Source: Chaetoceros tenuissimus
Lineage: Eukaryota > Bacillariophyta > Thalassiosirophyceae > Chaetocerotales > Chaetocerotaceae
Direction: 5' to 3'
NCBI GenBank assembly: GCA_021927905.1
Contig: BLLK01000056.1
Span: 1-64,000 of the forward strand
Length of the DNA: 64,000 nucleotides
In this document: piece after piece, positions 53,905 to 64,000 of the stretch
Numbering within the stretch: the stretch's first letter is position 1
How the letters are laid out: the number at the start of each line of letters is the position of its first letter
Notes under the pieces: model-generated
The model's database searches: none
What the model was told of the DNA's origin: nothing
The model's input: only the letters and a program-made list of their open reading frames with translations
Position numbers and translations under genes: made by a program

Positions 53905-55398
53905 CTACTTGTCAGTAGTAGATTTGAGCAGTCCAAGTGCCCTCAACTTCTCTGTATTTCTGTTGACTTTTTTCTCTCGCAACTTTTCATATTCGGAAAG
54001 CTCCTTTTCTTCCTTGTCACTATCTTCGTTACTATCTTCTTTCTTCACTCTCTTAGACTTCTTTGGCTTTGCTTGTTGCATTATTCTTTTGAATTCATCT
54101 GGAGGCAAAGATTTCAAGTCATTTCTACGTTTCAATCTGTCGTTGCGAGTAAGATTTGATGCTTGCATAGAATTGCTGATTGCATCAATTGCTAATTCAC
54201 CTTCCACTTCGCCATCGCTATCATCTTCGTCACTATCGTCATCGTTGAGGCACTTACTATCAAAACTCTGAGAATCACTATCATCACTGCCGTCGCTTTC
54301 AAAGACCTGCTTTTGCTTTTTCTTCTTGATTTGAGCCTGACCAATAGCAGTGCTACTCAATTCTTCATGAAGTTTCTTTTGAATCAATTGATTCTTTTCC
54401 AAAACGGTGATGGTGGACTTTACAGAGGTGCATCCTGTTCTTTTCAAAGTGTAATCCTCAACTCTACTTTCTTGATCTTTTGGAAGAACAAACTTGTTAG
54501 CCAGAATCGATTTTTTGATAATCTTCATACGATCATGAATCTTTCCATGAACAGTCTTGTTGGCTAAAACCCGCATGCTCTTTCCATCTCTAAAAACTCC
54601 ACCGCGATCTTCAATAATTTTGATGGCTTTATTTCGTACTGCAAGTTGTTTTTTCGATAAGTCATCTTGATCAATGCTCTCTTCTTGAATGGATTTATCA
54701 AATAAATATGGAAAGTATTCTTTGGCGAATGTATCCAATAGAGCCCGATACTTAGCATTGGCAGGGTATAAATGAGTCTGACCTCCTGGACAAAATACAA
54801 CATCATTCTCTCCTGCAGTAGGATGCGCTACTACTTTCGGTTTGGAAATTGTACGGAAGCGTTCGTAAATTTTCCTTTTGATTTTAGAATCATTCATTTT
54901 GTTTCCTCGAAAATCGTAAAAGTTTCCGCCTCTTTTAGAAATAGCTGTGCTGATTTCAACAGCGATTGCATCCTTTCTGCTTTCCGATGCAGATTTGAAT
55001 TCGTCATATTTGTCTTCGCAAAGTTTGTTGAAGAAGAGGTTTCCTGGATGTGTTGTGGTTTGTGCCTGACCGCCTTTGAGAGTAATGACATCAAATTCGG
55101 AATAGTACTTATCATCATCCTGTGAAGGAGTAGGCGGATCGTTAGCTTCTTCTAATCCAGTAGATTTACCACTAGAAGACGTATCATGAGATCCAGTTTC
55201 TTTTGAAGAAAGAGTATTTGAATTCTCTGTACTTGTTGGAACAGAAACGGCGGCATTTGTCTTTGATGGAAAACAAGAAGAAGAAGAAGAAGAATTGCCT
55301 TGCTGAATTTGATTCTCATCATCATGATTTAGACCCTCGTGCACCATTCCACGATATGGATGAGGATGATTGGAGCAGCGGTCTTTTAGTGGGCTCAT
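53905..55398 (-). CDS. Two-copy DUF6824-type diatom protein, probably nuclear
   Basis: A 497-residue single-exon protein. After a Ser/Thr/Asn-rich N-terminus (~1-95), residues ~98-185 match the DUF6824 pattern common in diatoms: DVITLKGGQAQTTTHPGNLF (the usual DVLxGRGxxxNxHPGN), then YDEFK...KDAIAVEISTAI and GGNFYDF. A second, more diverged copy spans ~195-295: DVVFCPGGQTHLYPANAKYR ... KAIKIIEDRGGVFRDGKSM. A long acidic tail (DGSDDSDSQSF, DDDSDEDDSDGE) is followed by basic clusters (KPKKSKRVKKED) consistent with nuclear import. DUF6824 has no established biochemical role; a DNA- or chromatin-linked function is inferred. The ATG at 55398 is the only sensible start. Confidence 0.75.
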   Translation of the reverse strand: MSPLKDRCSNHPHPYRGMVHEGLNHDDENQIQQGNSSSSSSCFPSKTNAAVSVPTSTENSNTLSSKETGSHDTSSSGKSTGLEEANDPPTPSQDDDKYYSEFDVITLKGGQAQTTTHPGNLFFNKLCEDKYDEFKSASESRKDAIAVEISTAISKRGGNFYDFRGNKMNDSKIKRKIYERFRTISKPKVVAHPTAGENDVVFCPGGQTHLYPANAKYRALLDTFAKEYFPYLFDKSIQEESIDQDDLSKKQLAVRNKAIKIIEDRGGVFRDGKSMRVLANKTVHGKIHDRMKIIKKSILANKFVLPKDQESRVEDYTLKRTGCTSVKSTITVLEKNQLIQKKLHEELSSTAIGQAQIKKKKQKQVFESDGSDDSDSQSFDSKCLNDDDSDEDDSDGEVEGELAIDAISNSMQASNLTRNDRLKRRNDLKSLPPDEFKRIMQQAKPKKSKRVKKEDSNEDSDKEEKELSEYEKLREKKVNRNTEKLRALGLLKSTTDK

Positions 55399-56498
55399 TC
55401 TGATTTAGGGAAAGCTTTGTGAGAGAGATTCGAAAGGAAGGACAACTGAAACTAGTGAGAGTGTTTAAGGTGTACAAAGGTGTCAAGGTGGTGTTCCGCT
55501 GATGGCGCTGTTGTTCTGCTTTTGATTGATGGATGAAAGGTTGGGCTTTTTTAGCTGACGAAAGCGAACTTTTACATATTTTAGATGTAAAGGCTATTTT
55601 TGCTGATAAAAGCGAACTTATATACATTTTTAGACGCAATGATGATTTAATTCTTATCTGTTGATATATTTTCGAATTTTCATTTTTCAAAATAAATTTA
55701 GAACCCACATGATATGGTACTCTTTTCTACTTAGATTTTCACACTGATTTCATTTTTGATATCAGAATTAGTCTATCTAACTTTTATTCAGCAATATCTC
55801 TGGAATTCAGATAGCTTATAGAAGTTGTGGGCATCTTACGTTACATACTGTATATATATATATGTAGAAGGCATTTCTGTATCTCATGACTTCCATTTGA
55901 AAAATCGATTAATACAATCTTGCGATGAAAGGTTGGATTACCATTGAAAGTTGTATTTTTTCATATTTAGAACCACAAACGCAATATCACTTCTTTCACT
56001 ATCAGATGTTCAAAACTATAGAAGCTATGAAGATTTAATAGTTTACTCTGACAGTAAGTCAAGTTATCGTACTTTTATTTTGATTCAGGCCAACTAATGA
56101 TATTTACTATGTTATTCACAACATGTAAGTACGTACGCACAAATGAAAAGACTCGATTCTTCACGACATGTCAAAAGAACAAATGACGATGGTTGGGAAA
56201 CACTCTACACGTCGTATATCTTGCTCAACATCGGAGTTTATGGTGAAATCTTTTGTGTGAGTTTGATATACTTTCTTGGATGCACATATAATATAACGGG
56301 ATTGTGAATTATATTCATCATAAGCAGAGTAACCATGACAGGTCCGGGTTTTAAAATTGAAAACGCCAAGAGCGGTAGTGACATTTGTTGTAGTAAGTGC
56401 ATTGCTGAAGCACCAGCACCAGCAGCCACCAGCCAGAAAAGAATAGAGACTAGTATGTGAGACAAATATCCCAGCTTCTAGTAAATGCTTCTATAGCT
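55399..56498. promoter_or_regulatory. Divergent intergenic region
   Basis: 1,100 bases with a (TA)n run at ~55850-55862, a left copy of a diverged direct repeat (55709-55819, described below) and a CACCAGCACCAGCAGCCACCAG tract near 56410-56432. No supported gene. Confidence 0.45.
55709..55819. repeat. Left copy of a diverged direct repeat flanking the 782-residue gene
   Basis: Shares ATGGTACTCT, CTGATTTCATTTTTGATA, TTTGGAATTCAG (with one change) and ATAGCTTAT in the same order with 59349-59461. Divergence indicates an old duplication. Confidence 0.65.
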
Positions 56499-58847
56499 AT
56501 GGCGTTTAGCGATACTAACATCCTAGCCCTTTTCTCACTTTCATTTACTGCCCTCATTATTTTTCTTCTAGGTTTCTCAAATTGCAAACGAAAGATTGCT
56601 GAAGGGGAACTTTGCTTCAACTTATTCAGACGTGAAGAATGGCGACACATTGAGTGTTTTGAAATCCCTACTAAGAAAAAGAAGTTTTATCAAGGAAAAA
56701 AATCTAAGTTCCTTAAAACTTGTGTGAAAGATGAGAGTGAAGAGTCTATTCTTTCTTCGCAAGAAGGTATTGATTTAATATCAGAAGAGCTAGGATCCAA
56801 GTGCGAATCTTTCTATGTCAAGTGTTCACAACTCTTTCCCGAGGGAAACTGGAAGCAACATTCCAATAAAATCCATGAAGCAGAAGCTTTCACGAAAGAA
56901 GTGAGAATCACTAAGAAGGTTGCCGATTTGACGGATATAGAACTTGCAGAGAAGCTTGCGATGTTTATTCATAATTTCGATGATTTCCCCAATCACTATC
57001 GTGAAGAAATTCGATATGACTTGAAGGACATGCATTTCTGGGAATTGTTGGAAGAAATTCAAGTACAAGAAGGCTTTGGGAAAAAGAAGCAAATGCTTTT
57101 GGCTCTATTCATGGAACAGATCTTTAGGTCCATCGCACAAGAAGCCTGGTGGAAAATTGTTTTTTATACTGGAGGAAGCTATCTACAATATCTTTTTGAC
57201 AGAGATGGCATTGACCTTGAGTCACTTGATGAAGGTGATGAAAACTCAGATGATGGCATGGAAATTGGTTCGTTTGACGAAAGTACTGAAGACCTAGATA
57301 ACGGAAGCGTTGAAAGCTCTTACGAGGAGAGTACTGAAAGCTCTGATGACAAAAGTACAGAAAACTTGGGACAACAGATTAGGGCATTAGTTCGATGTAT
57401 CCCCGAAGCTCTTTCTTGTTATGATGAATCAAATGAATTTTGCGCAAATGAGAATTTGTACATGTTGCCGATTCATTCCGCAATCGTCATGAGTGTTGAT
57501 GAAGGCCTTGTTTCTAATCATTCATCTTCTATGTCTTTATTTTTTCTTTTGTTGGAAGAAGGATTGAAACAAGATATTCCTATTGCTCCTCCGGCTAAAG
57601 AGGATGACACAGATTTTCTCGAACGCTATGAAGATGCACGAGGTGGACTTTTCTCTCGATTTGATGATTGCGAAGAGTGGTCAACTACATTGGATCGTCT
57701 AATAGGCTGCTACAATTACGATGGTTCTGAAGTAGAATCGTCTGCTTTGGATACTTTGAAGCGCCTGAAACAGATGGAATTGATCACCAAGGATGATATT
57801 CTAGATTTCTGTTTAATTACGAGAGCAGCAGAGACTAGGAACTTTTCAATTTTGAGTTGGATTGTATCATGGTGTCCAGAGGCTTTGAAAGGAAAAGCAT
57901 GGTGGCAAGAGAATCAGTTATTCATGCATGCATGCGCTGCAGCGCGTGTTGATTTTGGTTTATTTGATGCTTACGCATTCAATGATACGGACTTTCCTTT
58001 TGAAAAAGTACTCAAAATTTCATTTCAACATTTCCCCCATGAACTCGGGCTACTCTTTTTAAAGGATGACAACGAGACGACTATGGATATTTTATTTGGA
58101 AAAAGAGGGGCAAAAGAATCTTTTGCTATATTAGAACCCACTTTTGAGAAGTTGGACCAAGACCTGTATCCTTTTGTAGTTAGAGAAACTTTGATTTTAT
58201 TTTCTCATATGATGGATTTGCGTTGCGACTTTGGTACGCATGAAAAATTTGTACAATCTTGTATTTTGAATATGTTGGAACGCTTGAAACAGATGCAAAT
58301 AATCAACAAGAATGATATTCTAGATAGCAGTCTTATTGCAAGTGCGGCAAGATGGCGGAGGTTTCAGATACTGAGATGGTTCTTAGAATGGTATCCAGAT
58401 GGACTAAAAACAAGATTGGAAGGTGAGCATCTGATGCATTTATTTGCATCAAATAAGTTTTATGGTTATCACTTGGATCCTTGGTCGGATCTCGTCGACA
58501 ATACAGATTTTCAATATAGAGAATTCCCATTTGAGATTATTCTTGATATAGCATTTCAATATTTTCCCAAAGAGCTTGGACTGCTTTTCTTAGAGAACAG
58601 CTCCAAAACATCTACCACTCTTTCAATTGCATATGAAAATTACGTTTATGAACATGGAAGAAAGGAAACAGTCTGGGAAATTATCAAATCTGCTATGGAG
58701 AAAATAGATCCCATCACAATTCTTACGATCAATAAACGTATTGGCATGTTTCCTTTCATGCTTGCCGCAAAAGGTGAATTTGCCGATCTAAATATGGTTT
58801 ACTATTTGATGCGTAAGGATCCTGCCATATGGATTTCCACGGCATGA
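56499..58847 (+). CDS. Large diatom-type repeat protein with N-terminal membrane anchor
   Basis: A 782-residue single-exon protein from the ATG at 56499; the frame is open from a GTG at 56457. A single hydrophobic segment (ILALFSLSFTALIIFLLGF) near the N-terminus is the only membrane anchor. An acidic Ser-rich linker (~residues 250-300) separates an N-terminal helical part from two related ~190-residue blocks. These begin LDTLKRLKQMELITKDDILD and LNMLERLKQMQIINKNDILD, each followed by an AA...R..F.IL.W...WxPxxLK core. Blocks such as FPFEKVLKISFQHFPHELGLLFL and FPFEIILDIAFQYFPKELGLLFL repeat as well. The pattern is ankyrin-like but degenerate. Function unknown; the flanking direct repeats hint at duplication of this gene. 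Confidence 0.75.
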   Translation: MAFSDTNILALFSLSFTALIIFLLGFSNCKRKIAEGELCFNLFRREEWRHIECFEIPTKKKKFYQGKKSKFLKTCVKDESEESILSSQEGIDLISEELGSKCESFYVKCSQLFPEGNWKQHSNKIHEAEAFTKEVRITKKVADLTDIELAEKLAMFIHNFDDFPNHYREEIRYDLKDMHFWELLEEIQVQEGFGKKKQMLLALFMEQIFRSIAQEAWWKIVFYTGGSYLQYLFDRDGIDLESLDEGDENSDDGMEIGSFDESTEDLDNGSVESSYEESTESSDDKSTENLGQQIRALVRCIPEALSCYDESNEFCANENLYMLPIHSAIVMSVDEGLVSNHSSSMSLFFLLLEEGLKQDIPIAPPAKEDDTDFLERYEDARGGLFSRFDDCEEWSTTLDRLIGCYNYDGSEVESSALDTLKRLKQMELITKDDILDFCLITRAAETRNFSILSWIVSWCPEALKGKAWWQENQLFMHACAAARVDFGLFDAYAFNDTDFPFEKVLKISFQHFPHELGLLFLKDDNETTMDILFGKRGAKESFAILEPTFEKLDQDLYPFVVRETLILFSHMMDLRCDFGTHEKFVQSCILNMLERLKQMQIINKNDILDSSLIASAARWRRFQILRWFLEWYPDGLKTRLEGEHLMHLFASNKFYGYHLDPWSDLVDNTDFQYREFPFEIILDIAFQYFPKELGLLFLENSSKTSTTLSIAYENYVYEHGRKETVWEIIKSAMEKIDPITILTINKRIGMFPFMLAAKGEFADLNMVYYLMRKDPAIWISTA

Positions 58848-60852
58848 TTCTATATCAAAGCGTTGATTCGCGATGAGAGTCTCTATCTTTGGGGTGATAG
58901 AAGATGATAACAGTAGCAAAATTGAGAGCAAAAGTGACTGGATATATCAAATCAGTTCTAAAAATAATATTCTTTCTAAAGTTGAGAATGTCTAATCCGG
59001 GCCTCATTTCATAATCACTAATAACCTTGTAAACATACGCATTCTGGCTCAATTTTGTTGCCACCAAAACCAAATCTGTTCATGAACTTGATATTTCTTG
59101 AAAGCTTTACAAAACTGAGTTCCTTATTACATCAAAAACTCTGTGTTCTATTCTCTTCACAGTGTCTTCTCTTTCCATTATGACAGTCTCAAGTTTTTCA
59201 CACTACTAGAAAGTCTATTTAGGAAACACTTCAACTCCAAGAAGAATACGGTGAAAGCGACCATAACTTTCTTTGGGATAGTGATGATTTGATCCCATCT
59301 GATGATCTTTTTTCGAATTTCCACTGTTTCAGTACAAGGAATAACATACATGTTATGGTACTCTATCTTACTCAGACTTTCATGCTGATTTCATTTTTGA
59401 TAATAAAATTTGTTTTTTTCTCTTTTGTTTGCCAATAGCTTTGGAATTCAGCCATAGCTTATCCAAAGTAAAGTTTATAAATTTCAAGATTCGGTCCCAT
59501 TTCCAGTTTCAATGTACGTACGTACTTTCAAAACCCCCATTTAACACTTTTCCAGCCAACGGGAGACACTCACATTTTTGGCGATGAACATGCATCTTTT
59601 CTTCGTACTCTACTATCTATTCAAATAGATGCTGCTCTTATATTATGATTATGCGCATCGTACTATCATCAGCTTAGTTAAAGGAAATTAAAGTAACCTG
59701 GCTAGCTAGCTTGTACGTAGCAGCCATGTCGTTTAAGCTGCAGTACTCGAGTGCTGAAAACAAATTGTTGAATTGAATCAAGAAGCGGTCGAATTCAGAT
59801 AATGATTGAGAAAGCTGGTTGGGTTCCAAATTATTGATATCTATAGATTCAACTCGAAAAGACTTTGAAAAGACCCTCAAGATCAGTCTGTTGAAAATAT
59901 GGATGATATGTGTGCCTCATCATACATCTGAAACGTGAGATTGTATAGAGATGTTTTGGCATGCTGAAATACATGTTCAGTGTACAGCACACAAATGTTC
60001 GTATTTCATTTGGTATTTGATATCTGTCATGTCCTGAGCTGTAGATGTAAAAGAGGTACTTGTGAAGAAATTATAGCATGTGGTTCTATCCAATGAAGAG
60101 GGTTTTGAAATATGTTTCAATATGGAAAGTAGCAATTTCATGGCTTCCTACCATGAATCATAAACAGCTTGGCGAATATTTCAATAAAATTGATGATGCG
60201 AAATGGACATGTGAGATTTGGTTGCAAAGGAGAGAAAGTATTCAAAAAAAGAGTGCAACGAAGATAGAAAATACGATCTCGTCCGTTTTGAAGAAAAAGA
60301 AAAGGCCTGCTCTCATGAGTATTCAAGAGATTGGAAACGCTCAGCTCGAGCATTTATTACCAAAAGAGCTTTGATGGAATACGTCAACAACTTCGACTCT
60401 TCACTTAATTGCAATAGTCATACGAGTCTTGCCCTTTTTCGACAAATGGGGGTTCAAGAGCTATACATGTATGCTTTTGACTGACTCGTATGCATTTAGC
60501 TCCAATGTATGCAAGCTAGGTCTTTCTACAAACTGAAACAGTTGTGTAAATCATTTGTTCACAATCACAGCCTGAACCAAAATCAGTTACAGAATATTGA
60601 GTTACAGTCTTTCTACATAAGATGATAGGGCAAGCAACCGTGTACAGAGCTAACATTAGAAAAGTTAAACTTATCGTGAATTTTTATGTACTTTACTACA
60701 ATTCATCTTCTCCAGATTTGCAGTAGTATTTTCATCTCACAAGAACAATAGAACATGTAAACATATATAGTAATATGCATCGAGTCATTGCTAGTCTTTG
60801 TAATAAGGCTACTTCTAGCAACAACATGACTCGATACATCAAGAAGAAAAAC
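58848..60852. other. Intergenic region with small unsupported frames
   Basis: 2.0 kb holding the right copy of the direct repeat (59349-59461). Two overlapping frames (60078-60374 and 60218-60484) have protein-like composition but no domain and disagree in frame, so they may be a decayed gene piece. TACGTACGTACTTT occurs near 59516. Confidence 0.45.
59349..59461. repeat. Right copy of a diverged direct repeat flanking the 782-residue gene
   Basis: Same order of shared blocks as 55709-55819; the pair lies ~3.6 kb apart around one gene. Confidence 0.65.
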
Positions 60853-63088
60853 TCATACTCTTCCACTATCCTCCTCAACAGCACATACATCACAAGATAG
60901 CTTGCACATATTACTGACATTGTTAAGAGCACAGTATCTCCTTTTTCTTTTTTCGGCCTTGCCTTTATTCTTGGTGAGCCAAGCACAAGTCTCTCTCTTC
61001 TTCATGTTGAGAAGAGTAAAATTACCCTCATTATCATTACAAGCAGTACATTCTCCACAGGTAGATTGACACAAACTCTTGACTTCTTCAATCACGCAAT
61101 ACTTAATCTTTCTAGCGTTGGTCTTTTTCTCGTTCTTGGTAAGCCAAGTACACTCAACTTCTTCCATCTTTTTGAATAGTTTGAAGGTACTTGTCATATC
61201 ATCGAAGCAAGTAGGGGTCTCTTCTTTGTCAATTTTACCATCACTTGGAACCATAGATGGTGTCAAGGATGGGAATGCAGATGGTAGATCTGAAGGAGCA
61301 ATAGTTGGAGGCGGAAGACAACGATTCACGTTGGAATGGAAATCTAAACCATCAGGACAGATGCATTCCAAACCAGACTCGGATGGAACAAATGTGTTCT
61401 CGCATTTGCAGAGAGCAGTGGTAGGTGAGGTCACTTCGCATTTACCTGCATTGCTGCAAGTGACACCATTACATGGCCATGGTGGTTCTTCGTACTCAGA
61501 AGTAACAACTGAAACAGTAGCAGTGAGTCCTGTGATAGAATTATTAATATTTGTAGCGATTGTTCCAGTGTTGACTGTAAAAGATGGCGCATTGAAAGTT
61601 ACATCCTGTTGAATACCAGAAGTTCCTTGAAGAGATCTAGAGTCCCTGCTAACAAGATTTCTAGAGGAATCTGAGACAATACTACTTGAGATGGTAATGG
61701 CACACTCAGAAATTTCAAATCCTTCCTCTTGTAACGCCGCAACCGCAACAATTGCAACCTTTGTGTAACTTTGCAAGGAACTGAATTGAGATTGTAAATC
61801 TTCTACTGACATGCCAACGAATATTGATCCTGAAAAGAAAACTCCAAAACTAACTGTTGGATGTGTTGAAGCAGAGGAAACACATGGCTGTTAAAGAATC
61901 GGTTAGAGAAATTAAGCAATAAATACATCCTAAGCAATCATCAAAAACATACTCCTGGAGTTGGCATAGATGTCGGTGCAGGTGTATTTGCAGCTGTCAG
62001 TGCAGGTGTCACCTGTGGAATAGAGAAAGAAAGAAGATGAAATATGTAAGTAAGTTGCTACGTCACATGAAGATTTTCAATCCAATAAAACATCTTGAAC
62101 TCTCTTCCTATCATTTTGTGAAAGTCGAATCCTACAAGATATCAAGAAAACTTACACTGGATGTCGGTGAAACAGTTTGAGAAATACAGGCTGCGAAGAA
62201 AAGAAATACAGTCAGAATAATGTTCTCATATTTCAAAAAAGCAACAATCAAGATCTGTAATACTTACGCACGTAGCTCATGCAAGTCATTCCAGTGATGG
62301 GAGTTGGGGAATAGTAAATTGCCTTTCTGATTAATGTACAAGGTGCATCATTCCAAAGGCCAAAAAGAGGATAATTTAATTCCATACAATTCTCAGAGCC
62401 GTATGAGTCATTTGGCTGACCACTTCCCCAGTTGGTATATGATGATACAGAACTTCCATCAGTAAATAACCAGTTACCTTCAGTTGCAGAATCACTTCCT
62501 CCTAACCATACCCGATCAGAACTATTTAAGAACTCAGTCAATCTTTGGTTTTGTTCAGAACAATGGATTGACACCAAGTTTGCTCCATTAACATTCGCTG
62601 CATCTTGACTAGACTGCCATGAAAGTTCGGTTGTCTGTAGACAGATGTAACCTGCAGGATCCAGGGCTGTTGGAGCTTCTGTTGGAGAACTTGTAGGCTA
62701 GAGGCAGAGAAAAGATCAAAGTTGTAAGATTACAAAGTATGTAAATAGACGGTGAACATATGAGCCTATGAAATGTCAAGAAACCACTGTCATATCTACT
62801 ATGATTCATGAAAACAAAACGTACCCCAGGAGTTGGCATAGATGTCGGTGCAGGTGTATTTGCAGCCGTCGGTGCAGGTGTCACCTGTGGAATAGAGAAA
62901 GAAAGAAGATGAAATATGTAAGTAAGTTGCTACGTCACATGAAGATTTTCAATCCAATAAAACATCTTGAACTCTCTTCCTATCATTTGATGGGAAAGAG
63001 TGAAAGAAATGGTACGTACAATCTCGTTCGAGAAAACTTCTTCTGGAATCAATCCAAGAAAAAGGAGGAGAGAAAAGTTCAATCTCAT
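60853..63088 (-). CDS. Secreted C-type lectin/EGF/ShK-like protein (six exons)
   Basis: Exons 63088-63020, 62884-62825, 62697-62268, 62190-62156, 62012-61953 and 61887-60853; the product has 562 residues, with all junctions in phase. Exon 1 encodes a signal peptide (MRLNFSLLLFLGLIPEEVFS). Exons 2 and 5 are 60-base Thr/Pro linkers (VTPAPTAANTPAPTSMPTPG) and are near copies of each other. Exon 3 is a C-type lectin-like domain: LVSIHCSEQNQRL, VWLGGSDSATEGNWLFTDG, SYTNWGSGQPND, ENCMELN and LWNDAPC, with QPN at the usual sugar/Ca2+ site. Exon 6 begins with a ~120-residue domain of unknown type, then an EGF-like unit (PCNGVTCSNAGKCEV...CKCENTF...CICPDG), a PSDLPSAFPSL linker and two ShK-like modules (CTWLTKNEKK...CQSTCGEC; CAWLTKNKGK...CKLSCDVC). 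An extracellular adhesion or carbohydrate-binding protein is inferred. Confidence 0.75.
61955..62116. repeat. Exon-intron duplication within the lectin gene, copy 1
   Basis: Covers the Thr/Pro linker exon 5 and ~100 bases of intron. Nearly identical to 62827-62988 (offset 872 bases). Confidence 0.85.
62827..62988. repeat. Exon-intron duplication within the lectin gene, copy 2
   Basis: Covers linker exon 2 and the adjoining intron. The match includes intron sequence (AAGATTTTCAATCCAATAAA), so the duplication was segmental and recent. Confidence 0.85.
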
Positions 63089-63267
63089 TTTAGACTTTGT
63101 AATCTCTATCAAAGAAAATAAAAAGAAATGTATTAGCTTGTATTTTGAATATTTCATATGAAAAGAAAGGGTGATGTGATACAATTAGCTCAGCCCAATT
63201 TATTTTTTCTTTTTCACTTCTTCCGGAATCGGACATATGTTTGACGATTTAAGTTTCGAACAAGACT

Positions 63268-63389
63268 TCTTTACTCTTCATTCTGGATCTTGTAGGGTAG
63301 AAGAGTCTTGATTTGCGTGCTATCCTTGTCTTTACTCTTCAGTCCGGATCTTGTAGGGTAGAAAAGTCTTGATTTGCGTGCTATCAGAT
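63268..63389. repeat. 61-bp tandem duplication
   Basis: Two adjacent copies beginning TCTTTACTCTTCA at 63268 and 63329, differing at a few bases. Confidence 0.85.
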
Positions 63390-63472
63390 CGTGTACATCT
63401 ATATCAGACTTACGTTTTTGCAAGTATTTCAAGTGATATCAAAAGATGAAAACTAAAACTATGAAGAGACAT

Positions 63473-63559
63473 GTGTTTTGTCAAAATGTTCTTCCAAATT
63501 TGTGTTTTGTCAAAATGTTCTTCCAAATTTGTGTTTTGTCAAAATGTTCTTCCAAATTT
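63473..63559. repeat. 29-bp tandem repeat, three copies
   Basis: Three identical 29-base units (start GTGTTTTGTCAAAATGTTCT) at 63473, 63502 and 63531. No spacers. The unit resembles the end of the 105-bp repeat that follows (GTGTTGCAAAATGTTCCAAA). Confidence 0.95.
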
Positions 63560-63560
63560 C

Positions 63561-63835
63561 ATGAGCTTTCCGTTATCGTCCGTTGAGTCTATGGTTGTAC
63601 CATGGTATATGTGTACGTGGACAAGTATGGTACTTTGTTTTGTGTTGCAAAATGTTCCAAATTTCATTAGCTTTCCATTATCGTCCGTTGAGTCTATGGT
63701 TGTACCATGGTATATATGTACGTGGACAAGTATGGTACTTTGTTTTGTGTTGCAAAATGTTCCAAATTTCATTAGCTTTCCATTATCGTCCGTTGAGTCT
63801 ATGGTTGTACCATGGTATATATGTACGTGGACAAG
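63561..63835. repeat. 105-bp minisatellite, about 2.6 copies
   Basis: Units start at 63561, 63666 and 63771; the third is truncated. Copies differ at very few positions. Each contains the palindrome TACCATGGTA. 105 is a multiple of three, so long open frames run through all copies in both directions without coding meaning. Confidence 0.95.
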
Positions 63836-64000
63836 TACCATTACTTATGGACAAGAAAAATTTAGGGAGAACTTCCGTCTTTTCACCTAGAAGATTCTTT
63901 GCAAAATTGAAAAGCTAACGCATCGGAAAAGGCTTGAGGCAGCTTGAAGGAATCAATCTGGAAATAGGAAAGAAGGAAGGGCTGTAGCGAGTGTCTACCT

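Larger units (their letters stand above)
63089..64000. other. Right-edge intergenic region with tandem repeats
   Basis: No gene. Holds the lectin promoter side, followed by three classes of tandem repeats between 63268 and 63840 (described separately), then ~160 bases of ordinary sequence. Confidence 0.6.

Noticed and set aside
60078-60484. A possible gene in two overlapping frames
   Set aside because: The frames conflict, no domain is seen and no splice pair joins them; reported only as a possible decayed piece.
63473-63559. CRISPR-like array of 29-bp repeats
   Set aside because: The units are directly adjacent without spacers, and the genome is eukaryotic; it is a minisatellite.
63471-63918. 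Long overlapping open frames through the 105-bp repeats on both strands
   Set aside because: The repeat length is a multiple of three and lacks stops by chance, so frames extend on both strands; no domain or signal supports coding.

Overview
The window reads as nuclear DNA of a diatom, most likely a centric, Chaetoceros-like species; the genus is an inference. The evidence is an LHCX-type fucoxanthin chlorophyll protein with an A-F plastid presequence, other presequences of that kind (21.0 and 46.7 kb), a two-copy DUF6824-type protein, secreted proteins with PTxxPS-rich linkers, ankyrin proteins, AT-rich DNA, and short GT-AG introns (mostly 46-90 nt). Start sites were moved to the first good ATG where the open frame began upstream at TTG or GTG, and multi-exon models were joined where splice sites, phase and protein similarity agree.

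Layout. 1-8.0 kb: the end of a cobalamin-trafficking (MMACHC-like) gene, LHCX, an isochorismatase-like hydrolase, a cytochrome P450, a protein with a cysteine-rich CxxC/HxxxC domain, and an unknown lysine-rich protein. 8.2-15.7 kb: two paralogous ankyrin/coiled-coil genes around a short-chain dehydrogenase, then a secreted SASA-type esterase. 16.1-28.2 kb: a histone deacetylase joined by one intron to a long PWWP-like N-terminal part, a plastid glutathione-peroxidase-like protein without the catalytic cysteine, a bestrophin-like channel, an ankyrin gene, and a Pkr1-like ER protein.

28.8-37.6 kb is the most unusual stretch: one minus-strand gene of about 16 exons encoding a secreted DUF1800-DUF1501 fusion followed by five cysteine-rich modules. 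An exon is split by a 368-bp tRNA-headed SINE with a perfect 18-bp target-site duplication, and the frame carries further stops and shifts, so this copy looks inactive. The locus lies between two diverged copies of the 3' end of the neighbouring RCC1-TM-RING gene.

38.0-64 kb: the RCC1-TM-RING-H2 gene, a secreted ShK-like protein, a small multi-pass membrane protein, an acidic protein, a plastid methyltransferase-like protein in 4 exons, two tandem tRNA-Ala(AGC) sequences (one degenerate), a gene-poor 2.4 kb, a 4-exon protein with a GIY-YIG-like segment, the DUF6824-type protein, a large protein with internal repeats, and a secreted C-type lectin/EGF/ShK protein in 6 exons. The right end holds tandem repeats of 61, 29 and 105 bp.

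There is no operon logic. Related functions recur without being clustered: plastid photoprotection and redox (LHCX, GPX-like, methyltransferase), chromatin (HDAC), and cell-surface or secreted proteins (SASA esterase, DUF1800 fusion, ShK proteins, lectin).
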